A program made the translations under genes and the position numbers. A stretch of 64,000 nucleotides of DNA from Geodermatophilus saharensis (GTDB taxonomy: Bacteria > Actinomycetota > Actinomycetes > Mycobacteriales > Geodermatophilaceae), in the NCBI RefSeq assembly GCF_900188205.1, contig NZ_FZOH01000003.1, forward strand, positions 642,539 through 706,538. Direction: 5' to 3'. The notes under the pieces are model-generated. The model had not been told where the DNA came from and ran no database searches. It saw only the letters and a list, made by a program, of their open reading frames with translations. Of this stretch, positions 33,445 to 42,116 are shown in pieces (position 1 is the stretch's first letter; each line of letters opens with the position of its first letter).

Positions 33445-33939
33445 GTGCAGCAGACGACGACCTCTCTCCCCCCGGCGGAGCCGGCGGTGGCCGGGTTGCT
33501 GGTGACCCTCGACCTCCCGGCCGGGCGCATCCTCCTCAGCGGAGAGCTGGACAGGGCGACCTGCGGGCACCTGGACGCCGCCTGCGCTTTGCTGGCCCGT
33601 GCCGCTGCCCCGGCGTGGGTGCTGGACCTGGCGGGACTGAGCTTCTGCGACGCGTCGGGGCTGCGGGCGATGGCGGCGGTCCGACGGGTGGCGCGGACAG
33701 CCGGCGCGGCCGTGATCGTGGTCGGGGCGCGGCCCTACCTGCGGCGGCTGCTGCCGCTGGTCGGCCTCGGCGATGCGCTGCCACCGGTGGCCCGGTCGGT
33801 CTCCGGGCCGGTCGCCTGCCACCCCGGCCCCGCTCCCGCGGTCCGGCCCGCGGCCCTGGGGCCGACGCCGGCCGGGCCACCGTGCCGGGGCACCGGGGCG
33901 CCGGCGAAGGGGACGTGGGATGCCGCCGGCCGATCCTGA
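33445..33939 (+). CDS. STAS-domain anti-sigma factor antagonist
   Basis: 164 residues from the GTG 33445-33447. STAS fold about 15-115 with VLDLAGLSFCDASGLRAM; the Ser in CDASGL is the usual phosphorylation site that switches binding to an anti-sigma kinase. The C-terminal 45 residues are proline-rich. The gene overlaps the GAF-ANTAR gene by 20 bases, so the two are co-translated. A possible partner kinase is the HATPase protein at 34917-36005. Confidence 0.85.
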   Translation: MQQTTTSLPPAEPAVAGLLVTLDLPAGRILLSGELDRATCGHLDAACALLARAAAPAWVLDLAGLSFCDASGLRAMAAVRRVARTAGAAVIVVGARPYLRRLLPLVGLGDALPPVARSVSGPVACHPGPAPAVRPAALGPTPAGPPCRGTGAPAKGTWDAAGRS

Positions 33940-34693
33940 CGCGGCTGCGGGGCCGGACGGACCGGCCGGCTCCCAGGGGTCCGAGCGGCTGGCGGCCACC
34001 CTGGTGCAGATGGCCGGGCTGGTGCTCTCGCAGGAGACGGTCCGCTCCGCGGTGGAGCTGGTCACCGCGCTGGCGTCGGCGACCGCGCCGGGCACGGACG
34101 GAGCGGCGGTGACCGTCGTCGACGAGCACGGCACCCGCACGATGGCCGCGACCAGCGAGCTCGCCGAGCGGGCCGACGCCCTGCAGTACTCCCTCGACGA
34201 GGGACCGTGCCTGACCGCCTGGCGCACCGGTCAGCTGGTGCGCATCGACGACACCACCGGCGACCGGCGCTGGCCGGCCTGGAACGAGCAGGCCACCGAA
34301 CTGGGCATCCGGTCGGCGCTGAGCGCCCCGCTGGTCACCGGCGGGAGGTCGATCGGCGCGATCAAGCTGTACGGGCTGCAGCCCGGCCGGTTCGACCAGC
34401 ACGACGAGCAGGTGATGACGCTGTTCGCCCGGCAGGCGGCCATCCTGCTGTCCGCCACTCAGAACCTGGCCGGGGCCCGGGAGCTCAGCCGCCGGCTCAC
34501 CGACGCGCTGGCCGGCCGGGACGTGATCAGCCAGGCGATCGGGGTGCTGCTGGCCCGCGGCGCGCCCGACCGGGAGGTCGCCTTCGCCTCGTTGGCCGCC
34601 GCCGCCGAGCGCACCCACCGCCCGGTGCGCGAGGTCGCACAGGACCTGCTCGCCACGCTCGCCGGTGATGCCGCCGACCCGCCGACGTCCTGA
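33920..34693 (+). CDS. GAF-ANTAR regulator
   Basis: 257 residues from the ATG 33920-33922. GAF domain about 40-185 (LQYSLDEGPCLTAWRTGQLVR, GGRSIGAIKLYG), ANTAR about 190-245 (DALAGRDVISQAIGVLLARG, FASLAAAAERTHRPVREVA). The usual lysine of the AKG motif in ANTAR helix 1 is replaced (SQAIGVLL), which may alter RNA binding. Overlaps the STAS gene, forming a small signalling operon with the hypothetical gene at 34711. Confidence 0.86.
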   Translation: MPPADPDAAAGPDGPAGSQGSERLAATLVQMAGLVLSQETVRSAVELVTALASATAPGTDGAAVTVVDEHGTRTMAATSELAERADALQYSLDEGPCLTAWRTGQLVRIDDTTGDRRWPAWNEQATELGIRSALSAPLVTGGRSIGAIKLYGLQPGRFDQHDEQVMTLFARQAAILLSATQNLAGARELSRRLTDALAGRDVISQAIGVLLARGAPDREVAFASLAAAAERTHRPVREVAQDLLATLAGDAADPPTS

Positions 34694-34710
34694 GACGACG
34701 GGCGGCCGAG

Positions 34711-35118
34711 GTGACAGGCGAGGACCGGCACGAGCGGGTGGAGGCCGCGCGTCGGCGCGCGGAGATGACCGTCCACGAGCTGTGGCTGCGCTACGTCGCC
34801 CTCGGCGGCAACGGGGACCTGTTCGACCTCGACGCCTACCTCAACGGGTTGCTGCCGCTGGGCAGCTTCGACCAGAACGTGCTCGCCGTCGCCGTGAACG
34901 AGGCGCTCGAGGAGGTCTACCGCGCCGCCCGGGTCCCGCTGACCACCCCGCGACCCGGCGCGCCCCGCGCCCCGGCACCCGCCGACGAGGTCCACGCCGT
35001 CACCGACGCGCTGCTGAGCCCCGACGGCTCAGCCGCCGTTCCGCGGCCGCAGGAGGGTGCGCCGCCCGCTCCTCCTCGGCCGTCGGCCGGCCAGGGGGAA
35101 CCAGGCGGCAGCGCGTGA
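34711..35118 (+). CDS. Uncharacterised protein with LWLRY-GGN motif (copy 2)
   Basis: 135 residues, GTG start, 17 bases after the ANTAR gene. It shares with the protein at 30500 the block HELWLRYVALGGNGDLF, LDAYLNG, LAVAVNEALEEVY and PRPGAP. The C-terminus is proline-rich. No catalytic motif. The two copies are each linked to regulators of the ANTAR/CheB network. Unknown family to me. Confidence 0.68.
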   Translation: MTGEDRHERVEAARRRAEMTVHELWLRYVALGGNGDLFDLDAYLNGLLPLGSFDQNVLAVAVNEALEEVYRAARVPLTTPRPGAPRAPAPADEVHAVTDALLSPDGSAAVPRPQEGAPPAPPRPSAGQGEPGGSA

Positions 35119-36005
35119 ACGGCCCCCGGCATCCCTCCGGCGCGCCGGAGGGACCGCACCGGTAGGCCAGTCCGCCGTGACAGTCGTGACCCCAGGACCG
35201 ACACCTCGGACACCGGCACCGCCCGGGCCTCCGTGCGCTCGGTGCTATCCGGGGCGGTCAGCGCCGGCGCTCGGTGCCGGCGGGCCGTCCGACGGGGAGC
35301 GCGCCGAGCCCCGGCCCGGCGGTCTCCCCCAGCGGAGGCCGGGACTGCGGGAGGCTGATCCGGCGCACCCGCTCGGCGTCCCTGTGCGCGCTCGGCGACG
35401 GGGCGGAAGACGTCGGCACGCTCGTGCCTGCCCTCGACGGCGGCGTCGGCGGCCATGCGCTGCAGCGTCGCAGCGATCCGGACCTCGGTGGCGGCCAGGT
35501 ACGCGGCCAGGTCACGGGCCCGCTCGGTGGCTGCCCGGATCCGCTGTGGTGGTGGCGGGGGCAGGGGCGGCCGGTAGGCGATGTGCGCCCACACGGTCTT
35601 CCGGTCCCCGTCGACGGCCCAGCCGTGCGCGCGGCTGAGCCGGGCCACCAGGTGCAGGCCCATGCCCCCGAGTGCGGCGTCGCGGCCGATCGCCGGTGTG
35701 GGAGGCCGCGCGGTCGCGGTGTCCCGGACCTCCACGAGCCAGCCCGGACCGGCCGCGGTGACGGTGACCTGCACCGGTGGCCGGCCGTGCCGCAGGCCGT
35801 TGGCAGCCGGCTCCTCGACCGCGAGCAGCAGTCGCTCGCCGTCGTCGGTCCCGGCGGGCAGCCCGCCGCCGGCCAGCGCCGCGCGCAGCCGACGGCGCAT
35901 GGCGGTCAGCTCCGCGGCGGTGCCCGGTTGCCGGTGCCACGCGGCGGCCACCTCCGGCCCCGGCGCCGGCGGCTGCACCCACGACGAGTTGCCCATCGAC
36001 CTCAT
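34917..36005 (-). CDS. HATPase anti-sigma-type serine kinase, C-terminus uncertain
   Basis: The supported part is about 35400-36000. From ATG 36003-36005 (or 35994-35996) there is a RsbW-like HATPase: LLLAVEEPAANGLRHG (N-box), VEVRDTATA and ALGGMGLHLVARLSRAHGW (G-box), then a helical tail with RIRAATERARDLAAYLA. After PVAERA near 35395 the frame becomes arginine/proline-rich and overlaps the convergent gene at 34711-35118 by about 200 bases. A second frame continues more naturally (RDAERVRRISLPQSRPPLG) to a stop at 35258. A frameshift near 35390 is therefore likely. Role: binds a sigma factor or phosphorylates a STAS antagonist. Confidence 0.65.
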   Translation of the reverse strand: MRSMGNSSWVQPPAPGPEVAAAWHRQPGTAAELTAMRRRLRAALAGGGLPAGTDDGERLLLAVEEPAANGLRHGRPPVQVTVTAAGPGWLVEVRDTATARPPTPAIGRDAALGGMGLHLVARLSRAHGWAVDGDRKTVWAHIAYRPPLPPPPPQRIRAATERARDLAAYLAATEVRIAATLQRMAADAAVEGRHERADVFRPVAERAQGRRAGAPDQPPAVPASAGGDRRAGARRAPRRTARRHRAPALTAPDSTERTEARAVPVSEVSVLGSRLSRRTGLPVRSLRRAGGMPGAVHALPPGSPWPADGRGGAGGAPSCGRGTAAEPSGLSSASVTAWTSSAGAGARGAPGRGVVSGTRAAR

Positions 36006-36160
36006 CCCGGATGAGCGTCGAGTCCCCGCTCGACCCGGGGATGGGCAGATCACCCGTCTCGACGGACCGGCCGGACCCGTGCTGTCACAGTGCCGACGGC
36101 ATCGTCACCTACCCCGGTGCGGCCATCCCAAGCCGTCGAGAGCGTCCGCGGGCTCACGAT

Positions 36161-36214
36161 GGTGGTCGAACCGCCCCGGAAAGCCGTCAGGGGCCGTACC
36201 GGATCTCTCCGGAC
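36161..36214 (+). repeat. Copy B of 54-base repeat (tRNA-Pro downstream side)
   Basis: About 87% identical to 24667-24720. It includes the left arm and loop of the tRNA-Pro terminator hairpin. This copy is in its apparent native place directly downstream of the tRNA, so copy A is more likely the displaced one. Confidence 0.65.
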
Positions 36215-36226
36215 ACGGCCCCTGAC
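36186..36226 (-). terminator. Strong hairpin terminator of tRNA-Pro
   Basis: Perfect 12-bp stem GTCAGGGGCCGT / ACGGCCCCTGAC with an inner 5-bp stem (CCGGA/TCCGG), lying 16-56 bases beyond the 3' end of the minus-strand tRNA gene. No T-run. Good rho-independent-type terminator for a high-GC genome. Confidence 0.75.
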
Positions 36227-36241
36227 CTGCAGCTTGCTCTG

Positions 36242-36315
<74 letters not shown>

Positions 36316-36399
36316 AGCGCCGGGCGGCTCGCACCGCCCGATCGCTGCCAGAGCAGGTTACCGCACCCGCTCCCCCGACCCGGACGGTGGTCGGCGGCC

Positions 36400-37134
36400 T
36401 CAGCCGAGCCGATGGGCGGCCACCGCTACCAGGGTGCCCAGCGTGTTGGTGGCCAGGTGCAGCAGCGCCGGGGCCAGCAGGCTGCCGCTGCGCAGCCGCA
36501 GCCACGTGAACAGCAGGCCGGCCACCGCCGTCCCCGCGCAGACCAGCGTCACCGCCGCGGCCGTGGCGAGCGGCCCGTCGACCAGGTCGTTGGCCGCCAG
36601 GCCGCTCAGCGTGGGCCGGACGTGCCACAGCCCGAAGACGGCGGCCGCGGCGGCCGTCGCCGCGCGCACAGGCAGCACCCGGAGCAGCACCGCCAGCAGC
36701 ACCCCGCGGAAGGCGACCTCCTCCCACAGGACCGTGCCCAGGGGGATGCGCAGGAGCACGTCGCCGGCGATCTCCGCCGTGCCGAGGCCGGCGACGCGCG
36801 CGTCGGCGAGCAGCGGGCGGGTGGGGGGCAGCGCCAGGACGGCGGTGTAGCCGGCCGCGACGAGCGCGAGGGCCGCGCCGCCCCACCGCAGCCCCGCCGG
36901 GACGTCGCGGCGGTCCAGGCCGAGGTCCGCCCACGAGGAACCGGTCAGCCGGGCGGTGGCCAGCAGCGCGCCGGCGGCGGCCAGGTTCACGCCGACGTAG
37001 GTCCCGGTGCCCTCCGGCAGGGCGGGGACGACGAGGTTGTTCCACGGCAGGAGCACCCCGACGAGCGCGACGGCGAGCGGCACACCGCGCCACCCAGTCG
37101 TGGTCCGCCGCGGGATCCCGGCGCCTGCCGTCAC
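36400..37134 (-). CDS. CPBP-family intramembrane metalloprotease
   Basis: 244 residues, about seven or eight hydrophobic segments. CPBP (CAAX-like protease) motifs: WEEVAFRGV (EExxxR, about residues 139-147), FGLWHVRP (His) and ALLHLATN (second His near the C-terminus). Such membrane proteases mature small peptides or proteins, often bacteriocin-related, but no peptide gene is visible beside it. Single gene; its stop is about 84 bases from the tRNA gene. Confidence 0.88.
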   Translation of the reverse strand: MTAGAGIPRRTTTGWRGVPLAVALVGVLLPWNNLVVPALPEGTGTYVGVNLAAAGALLATARLTGSSWADLGLDRRDVPAGLRWGGAALALVAAGYTAVLALPPTRPLLADARVAGLGTAEIAGDVLLRIPLGTVLWEEVAFRGVLLAVLLRVLPVRAATAAAAAVFGLWHVRPTLSGLAANDLVDGPLATAAAVTLVCAGTAVAGLLFTWLRLRSGSLLAPALLHLATNTLGTLVAVAAHRLG

Positions 37135-37232
37135 GACCGGGTCCTACCCCTCGGGCAGCCGGGCGTGCACGGCGCCGACGACCGCACGCCGCGCCGGGAA
37201 CGACCTGGGCTCTCCCCGGGTTGTCGTTGCCC

Positions 37233-38801
37233 GTGACAACCGGAACCCGGGCCTCGATCGGGCTCCGCTCCGAGCGCGGTCCCGTGCTCGGCGCGGTCAT
37301 GCTCAGCACCGCCCTCATCGCGCTGGACAGCACGATCATCGCGACGGCGGTCCCCGCCGTCGTCGACGACCTGGGCGGCTTCAGCCAGTTCCCGTGGCTG
37401 TTCAGCGTCTACCTGCTCACGCAGGCGGTCACGGTCCCGGTCTACGGCAAGCTCGCCGACGTCCACGGGCGCAAGCCGGTGCTGCTGGTCGGCATCGCGG
37501 TGTTCGTCGCGGCGTCGCTGTTCTGCGGCCTGGCCTGGTCGATGCCGGCGCTGATCGTGGGCCGCGCGCTGCAGGGCATCGGGGCGGGGGCGATCCAGCC
37601 GATCGGCATGACCGTCATCGGCGACATCTACACCGTCGAGGAGCGCGCCCGGGTGCAGGGCTACGTCGCCTCGGTGTGGGGGATCTCGGCGGTGCTCGGG
37701 CCCACGCTGGGCGGGGTCTTCAGCGACTACCTGTCCTGGCGCTGGATCTTCTGGGTGAACCTGCCGCTGGGCGCGGTGGCGCTGGTCGCGCTGTGGCGCC
37801 GGTGGACGGAGCCGGTCGAGCGCCGGGAGGCCCGCTTCGACGTCGCCGGGTCGGTGCTGCTGGCCGCCGGTGCCGGGCTGCTCATCGTCGGCCTGCTGCA
37901 GGGCGGCAGCGCGTGGGCGTGGGCGTCGCCGGTCTCCATCGGGGTCCTCGCGACGGCGGCCGTGCTGCTCGTCGCCTTTGCGCTGGTGGAGCGGCGGGCC
38001 GCCGAGCCGGTGCTGCCGCCGTGGGTGGTGCGCCGCCGGATCCTGCTCAGCGGCAACGTCGCCGCGATCGGGCTCGGCGCGCTGCTCATCGGCCTGAGCT
38101 CCTACCTGCCCACGTGGGCGCAGGGGGTGCTCGGCGCCGGTGCGCTCGAGGCCGGCTTCGCGCTGGCCGCCCTGACCCTCGGCTGGCCGATCGCGGCGAG
38201 CCTGTCCGGCCGGCTCTACCTGCGCATCGGGTTCCGCGACACGGCGCTGCTCGGCGTCGTCCTCGCCGTCGCCGGCACGGCCGGGACGGCGCTGCTGGGC
38301 CCGTCGGCGCAGCTGTGGCAGGTCGGGGCGTGGATGTTCCTCACCGGCCTCGGCCTCGGGCTGTCGTCGGCGCCGCTGATCGTCGCGGTGCAGTCGGTGG
38401 TCGGCTGGGACCGGCGCGGCGTCGTCACCGCCACGAACATGTTCTCCCGGTCGATGGGATCGGCGATCGGCGCCGCGGTGTTCGGCGCGATCGCGAACAC
38501 CACCCTGGCCGCCCGCTTCGCCGCTCCGCCGCCCGGTCTCGACGGCGAGGTGCCCGCCGACGTCGACAGCACGACCGCGGCCCTCGCCCAGGGCGGCGCC
38601 GTCGCCGACTTCGCGCGGGAGAGCCTGCACGCGGCCTCCCACGGCGTCTTCGTCGCCACGGCCGTCACCGCCGTCGTCATCGCCCTCGCCGTGCTGGCCA
38701 TGCCCCGGCGGACCGAGCCGCTGCGCTTCGACGACGACCGCGGCCGCGACACCGACGACCCCGACGAGGACCCCGCCGACGACGCCGCGACCGTGGCCTG
38801 A
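37233..38801 (+). CDS. DHA2-family MFS drug/proton antiporter
   Basis: 522 residues from the GTG 37233-37235; a TTG four codons earlier is possible, and neither has a strong ribosome site. Fourteen predicted membrane segments. Signatures IALDSTIIATAVPAVV (helix 1), GKLADVHGRKPVLL (loop 2-3) and LSWRWIFWVNLPLG. The C-terminal 30 residues are highly acidic (DDDRGRDTDDPDEDP), cytoplasmic tail. Substrate unknown. Its stop is 3 bases from the convergent der stop. Confidence 0.88.
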   Translation: MTTGTRASIGLRSERGPVLGAVMLSTALIALDSTIIATAVPAVVDDLGGFSQFPWLFSVYLLTQAVTVPVYGKLADVHGRKPVLLVGIAVFVAASLFCGLAWSMPALIVGRALQGIGAGAIQPIGMTVIGDIYTVEERARVQGYVASVWGISAVLGPTLGGVFSDYLSWRWIFWVNLPLGAVALVALWRRWTEPVERREARFDVAGSVLLAAGAGLLIVGLLQGGSAWAWASPVSIGVLATAAVLLVAFALVERRAAEPVLPPWVVRRRILLSGNVAAIGLGALLIGLSSYLPTWAQGVLGAGALEAGFALAALTLGWPIAASLSGRLYLRIGFRDTALLGVVLAVAGTAGTALLGPSAQLWQVGAWMFLTGLGLGLSSAPLIVAVQSVVGWDRRGVVTATNMFSRSMGSAIGAAVFGAIANTTLAARFAAPPPGLDGEVPADVDSTTAALAQGGAVADFARESLHAASHGVFVATAVTAVVIALAVLAMPRRTEPLRFDDDRGRDTDDPDEDPADDAATVA

Positions 38802-38804
38802 CCG

Positions 38805-40151
38805 TCAGCCGCGCCGGTCGTTCCCCCGGCCCTCGCGGACCTTGACCGAGATGTCGATCGGGGTGCCGCCGAAGCCCCACCGCTCCCGCAGCTTGCGCTC
38901 GAGGAAGCGGCGGTAGCCGGCCTCGAGGAAGCCGGTGGAGAAGACGACGAACCGCGGCGGCCGGACGTCGGCCTGCGTCACGTACTTGATCTTCGGCGCG
39001 CGCCCGCCGCGCGCCGGGGGCGGGGTCTCCTGCACCAGCTGGCGGACGTAGGCGTTGAGCTCCGCCGTCGGCACCCGGGTCTCCCAGGAGGCGAGCGCCG
39101 CCCGCAGGTGCTCGGGCAGCCTGCCGACGCCGCGGCCGGTGGCCGCCGAGATGTTGACCCGCGAGGCCCACTTCACCCGCGCGAGGTCGCGCTCGATCTC
39201 GCGCTCGAGCTGGGCGTGCCGGTCCTCGTCCAGGGTGTCCCACTTGTTGAACGCGATGACCAGCGCGCGGCCGGCCTCGATGACCTGGGTGATCACCCGC
39301 TGGTCCTGCTCGCTGATCACCTCGTCGGCGGCGAGCAGCACGACGGCGACCTCGGCGGCCTGGATCGCCGCCTCGGTGCGCAGGCTCGCGTAGTACTCGG
39401 TGCCGCTGGCGGTGTTGACCTTGCGGCGCAGGCCGGCGGTGTCGACGAACCGCCACTCCTCCCCGCCGAGGGTGATGATCGAGTCGACCGGGTCCACGGT
39501 GGTGCCGGCCACCGAGTCGACGACCGAGCGCTCCTCCTTCGCCAGCCGGTTGAGCAGGCTGGACTTGCCCACGTTCGGTCGCCCCACCAGCGCCACCCGG
39601 CGCGGACCGCCCTCCTCCGGCTGCTCGCGCGGCGCCTCGGGCAGGGCGTCGAGGACCAGGTCGAGCAGGTCGCCCGACCCCCGGCCGTGCAGCGCGCTGA
39701 CCGGCTGCGGCTCCCCCAGCCCCAGCGACCACAGCTCCGCCGCGTTGGACTCGCTGCGCTCGTCGTCGACCTTGTTGGCGACGACGATCACCGGCCGGTC
39801 GCTGCGGCGCAGGATCCGCGCGGCGGCGAGGTCGGTGTCGGTGGCGCCCACCTGGCTGTCGACGACGAGCACGATGACGTCGGCGGTGCGCATCGCGAAC
39901 TCGGCCTGCCGGGTGATCGACGCGCCCAGCCCCTCGGCCTTCGGGTCCCAGCCGCCGGTGTCGGTGACGGTGAACCGCCGCCCGTTCCACAGCGCCTCGT
40001 AGGAGATGCGGTCCCGGGTCACACCCGGGACGTCCTGCACCACCGCGGCGCGGCGGCCCAGGATCCGGTTGACCAGCGTCGACTTGCCCACGTTCGGCCG
40101 GCCGACCACCGCCACCACCGGCAGCGGGCCGCCGGTGCCCTCCTCGCTCAC
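38805..40151 (-). CDS. der: Ribosome-assembly GTPase Der (EngA)
   Basis: 448 residues from the GTG 40149-40151. Two GTPase domains in tandem: G1 GRPNVGKST (about 18) and GRPNVGKSS (about 188), G3 DTGGW and DTAGL, G4 NKVDD and NKWD. C-terminal KH-like domain ending in [12 protein letters not shown]. Acts in 50S subunit maturation. It overlaps cmk by 4 bases, the conserved cmk-der order of actinobacteria. Confidence 0.97.
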   Translation of the reverse strand: MSEEGTGGPLPVVAVVGRPNVGKSTLVNRILGRRAAVVQDVPGVTRDRISYEALWNGRRFTVTDTGGWDPKAEGLGASITRQAEFAMRTADVIVLVVDSQVGATDTDLAAARILRRSDRPVIVVANKVDDERSESNAAELWSLGLGEPQPVSALHGRGSGDLLDLVLDALPEAPREQPEEGGPRRVALVGRPNVGKSSLLNRLAKEERSVVDSVAGTTVDPVDSIITLGGEEWRFVDTAGLRRKVNTASGTEYYASLRTEAAIQAAEVAVVLLAADEVISEQDQRVITQVIEAGRALVIAFNKWDTLDEDRHAQLEREIERDLARVKWASRVNISAATGRGVGRLPEHLRAALASWETRVPTAELNAYVRQLVQETPPPARGGRAPKIKYVTQADVRPPRFVVFSTGFLEAGYRRFLERKLRERWGFGGTPIDISVKVREGRGNDRRG

Positions 40152-40843
40152 GCGTCCACCTCTCGCGCCCCGGCCGCCGCGAGCGCCAGCCCGACCACCC
40201 GGTCGACGACGGCCTCCCGGTCCAGGTCGGTGCTGTCCACGACCACCGCGTCGGCGGCCGGCCGCAGCGGGCTGTCCGCGCGGCTGCTGTCGTACTCGTC
40301 GCGGCGGCGCAGGTCGGCGGCGAGCGCGGCCACCTCCGCCGGGTCGCTGATCCCCAGCTGCAGCGCCCGCCGCTGCGCGCGGGCCTCCGGCGCCGCGGTC
40401 AGGTAGACCTTCACGGTCGCCTGGGGCAGCACCACGGTGCCGATGTCGCGGCCCTCGACGACGACCGCGTCGGCCGAGCCCACCAGCGACCGCTGCTGGT
40501 CGACCAGCCGGCGCCGCACCGCGGGCACCGCCGAGACCGCCGAGACGGCGCGGGTGACCTCGGCGCCGCGGATGCGCTCGGCGACGTCGGCGCCGTCGAC
40601 CTCGACCCGCTCGGTCTCCGCCGCCGTCCCCACCTCGATCCGGGCGCCGGCCACCACGCGGGCCACCGCCTCGGCGTCCTCGGGGTCGACCCCGGCGTCG
40701 AGCACCGCCACCGTGGCGGCGCGGTACATCGCGCCGGTGTCGAGGTAGGCCGCACCCAGCCGGGCGGCCACCGCCCGCGCGACGCTGGACTTGCCCGTGC
40801 CGGACGGGCCGTCGAGGGTCACCTGTCCCCGGAAACCACTCAC
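40148..40843 (-). CDS. cmk: Cytidylate kinase
   Basis: 231 residues from the GTG 40841-40843, selected because GGAGG lies 8 bases before it. P-loop GPSGTGKSS near 8-16, [27 protein letters not shown], and the LID region [15 protein letters not shown]. Phosphorylates CMP and dCMP in the cytoplasm. Overlaps der downstream by 4 bases. Confidence 0.97.
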   Translation of the reverse strand: MSGFRGQVTLDGPSGTGKSSVARAVAARLGAAYLDTGAMYRAATVAVLDAGVDPEDAEAVARVVAGARIEVGTAAETERVEVDGADVAERIRGAEVTRAVSAVSAVPAVRRRLVDQQRSLVGSADAVVVEGRDIGTVVLPQATVKVYLTAAPEARAQRRALQLGISDPAEVAALAADLRRRDEYDSSRADSPLRPAADAVVVDSTDLDREAVVDRVVGLALAAAGAREVDA

Positions 40844-40878
40844 GTCCACGTCCTCCACTCCTCGGGTCACCGAACCGC

Positions 40879-41241
40879 TCACTGGGCGATGTCCCGCCGC
40901 AGCGCCACCGCACCCCGCAGGTACACGTGCTGGATGCCCGCCCGCGGCCGGTCGGTCTCCACGTGCGCCATCAGCCGCAGCACCCGCGGCAGCGCGTGCG
41001 GCACCGCCATCTCGGTGGCGCACATCAGCGGCACGTCGCCCATGCCCAGCTCGCGGGCGGCGAGGGCAGGGAACTCCGACACCAGGTCCGGCGTCGCGGT
41101 GAACAGGATGCTGATGATGTCGTCGTGGTGCAGCTCGTTGCGCTCCACCACGGCGTTCACCAGCTCGCGGGTGGCCTCGAGGACCAGGCCGCGGTCGTCG
41201 GCGTCCACCTGTGTCGCGCCCCGGATGGCCCGTACGGCCAC
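40879..41241 (-). CDS. aroH: Chorismate mutase, AroH class
   Basis: 120 residues from the GTG 41239-41241; the GGAGGAGG box sits too close to the GTG two codons earlier, so the inner start is preferred ([16 protein letters not shown]). Monofunctional AroH-type fold: RGATQ at the N-terminus, [18 protein letters not shown] in the middle and Arg/Tyr near the C-terminus ([13 protein letters not shown]). Converts chorismate to prephenate for Phe/Tyr synthesis. It lies 35 bases upstream of cmk. Confidence 0.93.
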   Translation of the reverse strand: MAVRAIRGATQVDADDRGLVLEATRELVNAVVERNELHHDDIISILFTATPDLVSEFPALAARELGMGDVPLMCATEMAVPHALPRVLRLMAHVETDRPRAGIQHVYLRGAVALRRDIAQ

Positions 41242-41333
41242 GAGCACCCTCCTCCGTCGATCGGGCTCCCGGATCCGGGGTGCCCGGTCGAGTCTAGGTT
41301 CCGCCCGCCACCCGCCCCGACCCGTCCTCCCCC

Positions 41334-41361
41334 AGGTGCCTTTGTCGCGATGAAGGCACCT
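41334..41361. repeat. Palindromic repeat unit, GGTGCCTT family
   Basis: Inverted repeat AGGTGCCTT-N10-AAGGCACCT with centre containing GTCGCGATG. Related units lie at 51054-51167. It lies in the 245-base gap between aroH and the gene at 41487 and may act as a terminator-like or dispersed palindromic element. Confidence 0.6.
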
Positions 41362-41486
41362 CCTCGCGCACCTGTTCGTGCGTGAGTTAGGGATAACGGT
41401 GGCGAGGCATTAGCCCCCGGGAACCAGGGTGCCCACCGGGACCAAGGGCCCTGGGGAGTAACGGACGGATTCGTGACGGTTGAGGG

Positions 41487-41810
41487 GTGAGTCGAGAAGA
41501 GGCCCACCGCCGATCCCCCGCACGCCGACCGGGAACGCCCGCGCGCCCGCTCCTCGACGGGACGTCCCGTGCGAGGGCACCGCTGTTCACCGCCCGCACC
41601 GACCGGGCCGCGGGCTCGGTCGCCCTGCGCGGCCACCTCGACCGGGTGGGCGCCGAGGCGCTGTGCCGGACGGTGACCGCGCTCCGGCGGCTCGGGCACC
41701 GGCAGGTCGTCGTGCGGCTCGGGTCGGCCACCGTGGCCGACGACGCCCGCGCGCTCCTCGACGACCTCGCCCGGCGGTCGCCTGCCGGCGAGCGGCTCCT
41801 GCTCCGGTGA
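41487..41810 (+). CDS. Small STAS-like protein
   Basis: 107 residues from a GTG at 41487. The C-terminal 65 residues (SVALRGHLDRVGAEALCRTV, RQVVVRLGSATVADDARALL) have the strand-helix pattern of a STAS domain, but the phospho-Ser position reads TVADDA, without Ser. The N-terminal 40 residues are arginine/proline-rich. Possibly a degenerate anti-sigma antagonist. Low certainty, and the start is not well supported. Confidence 0.5.
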   Translation: MSREEAHRRSPARRPGTPARPLLDGTSRARAPLFTARTDRAAGSVALRGHLDRVGAEALCRTVTALRRLGHRQVVVRLGSATVADDARALLDDLARRSPAGERLLLR

Positions 41811-41847
41811 CGGCCGGCTCCTCCCTCCCCGGACAGGACGGGCGCCG

Positions 41848-42102
41848 GTGAGCCCGGAGCCGCGGCCGCGGGACCGCTGGACCGTGGGTGCGGACGCGGT
41901 GGTGTCCCTCGCCTGGGACGGGGAGCCGCTGTCCGTCCCGCAGGGCCGGCTGCACGCGGTGGGCGGGGAGGGCCTCGTCGCCGGCCGGTCGGTGTGCCTG
42001 GCGCCGGTGGCGCTCCTCGACCCGGCCGAGTGGTCCTGGCCCGACGACGGGGCCGAGGCCGACGACCCGCTGTGCTGGATCTGCCTCGCGCTGACCGTCT
42101 GA
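41848..42102 (+). CDS. Hypothetical 84-residue protein
   Basis: Reads VSPEPRPRDRWTVGADAVV at the start, with a LCWIC pair of Cys near the C-terminus (WICLALTV-stop). No family recognised, no membrane helix. Same direction as the STAS-like gene 37 bases upstream, so the two may be co-transcribed. Coding status is supported only by frame openness and codon bias. Confidence 0.45.
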   Translation: MSPEPRPRDRWTVGADAVVSLAWDGEPLSVPQGRLHAVGGEGLVAGRSVCLAPVALLDPAEWSWPDDGAEADDPLCWICLALTV

Positions 42103-42116
42103 CCGTCGGGGCGGCG

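Noticed and set aside
34917-35257. C-terminal third of the HATPase frame as true coding sequence
   Set aside because: It overlaps a convergent gene and reads as low-complexity; more likely downstream of a frameshift.
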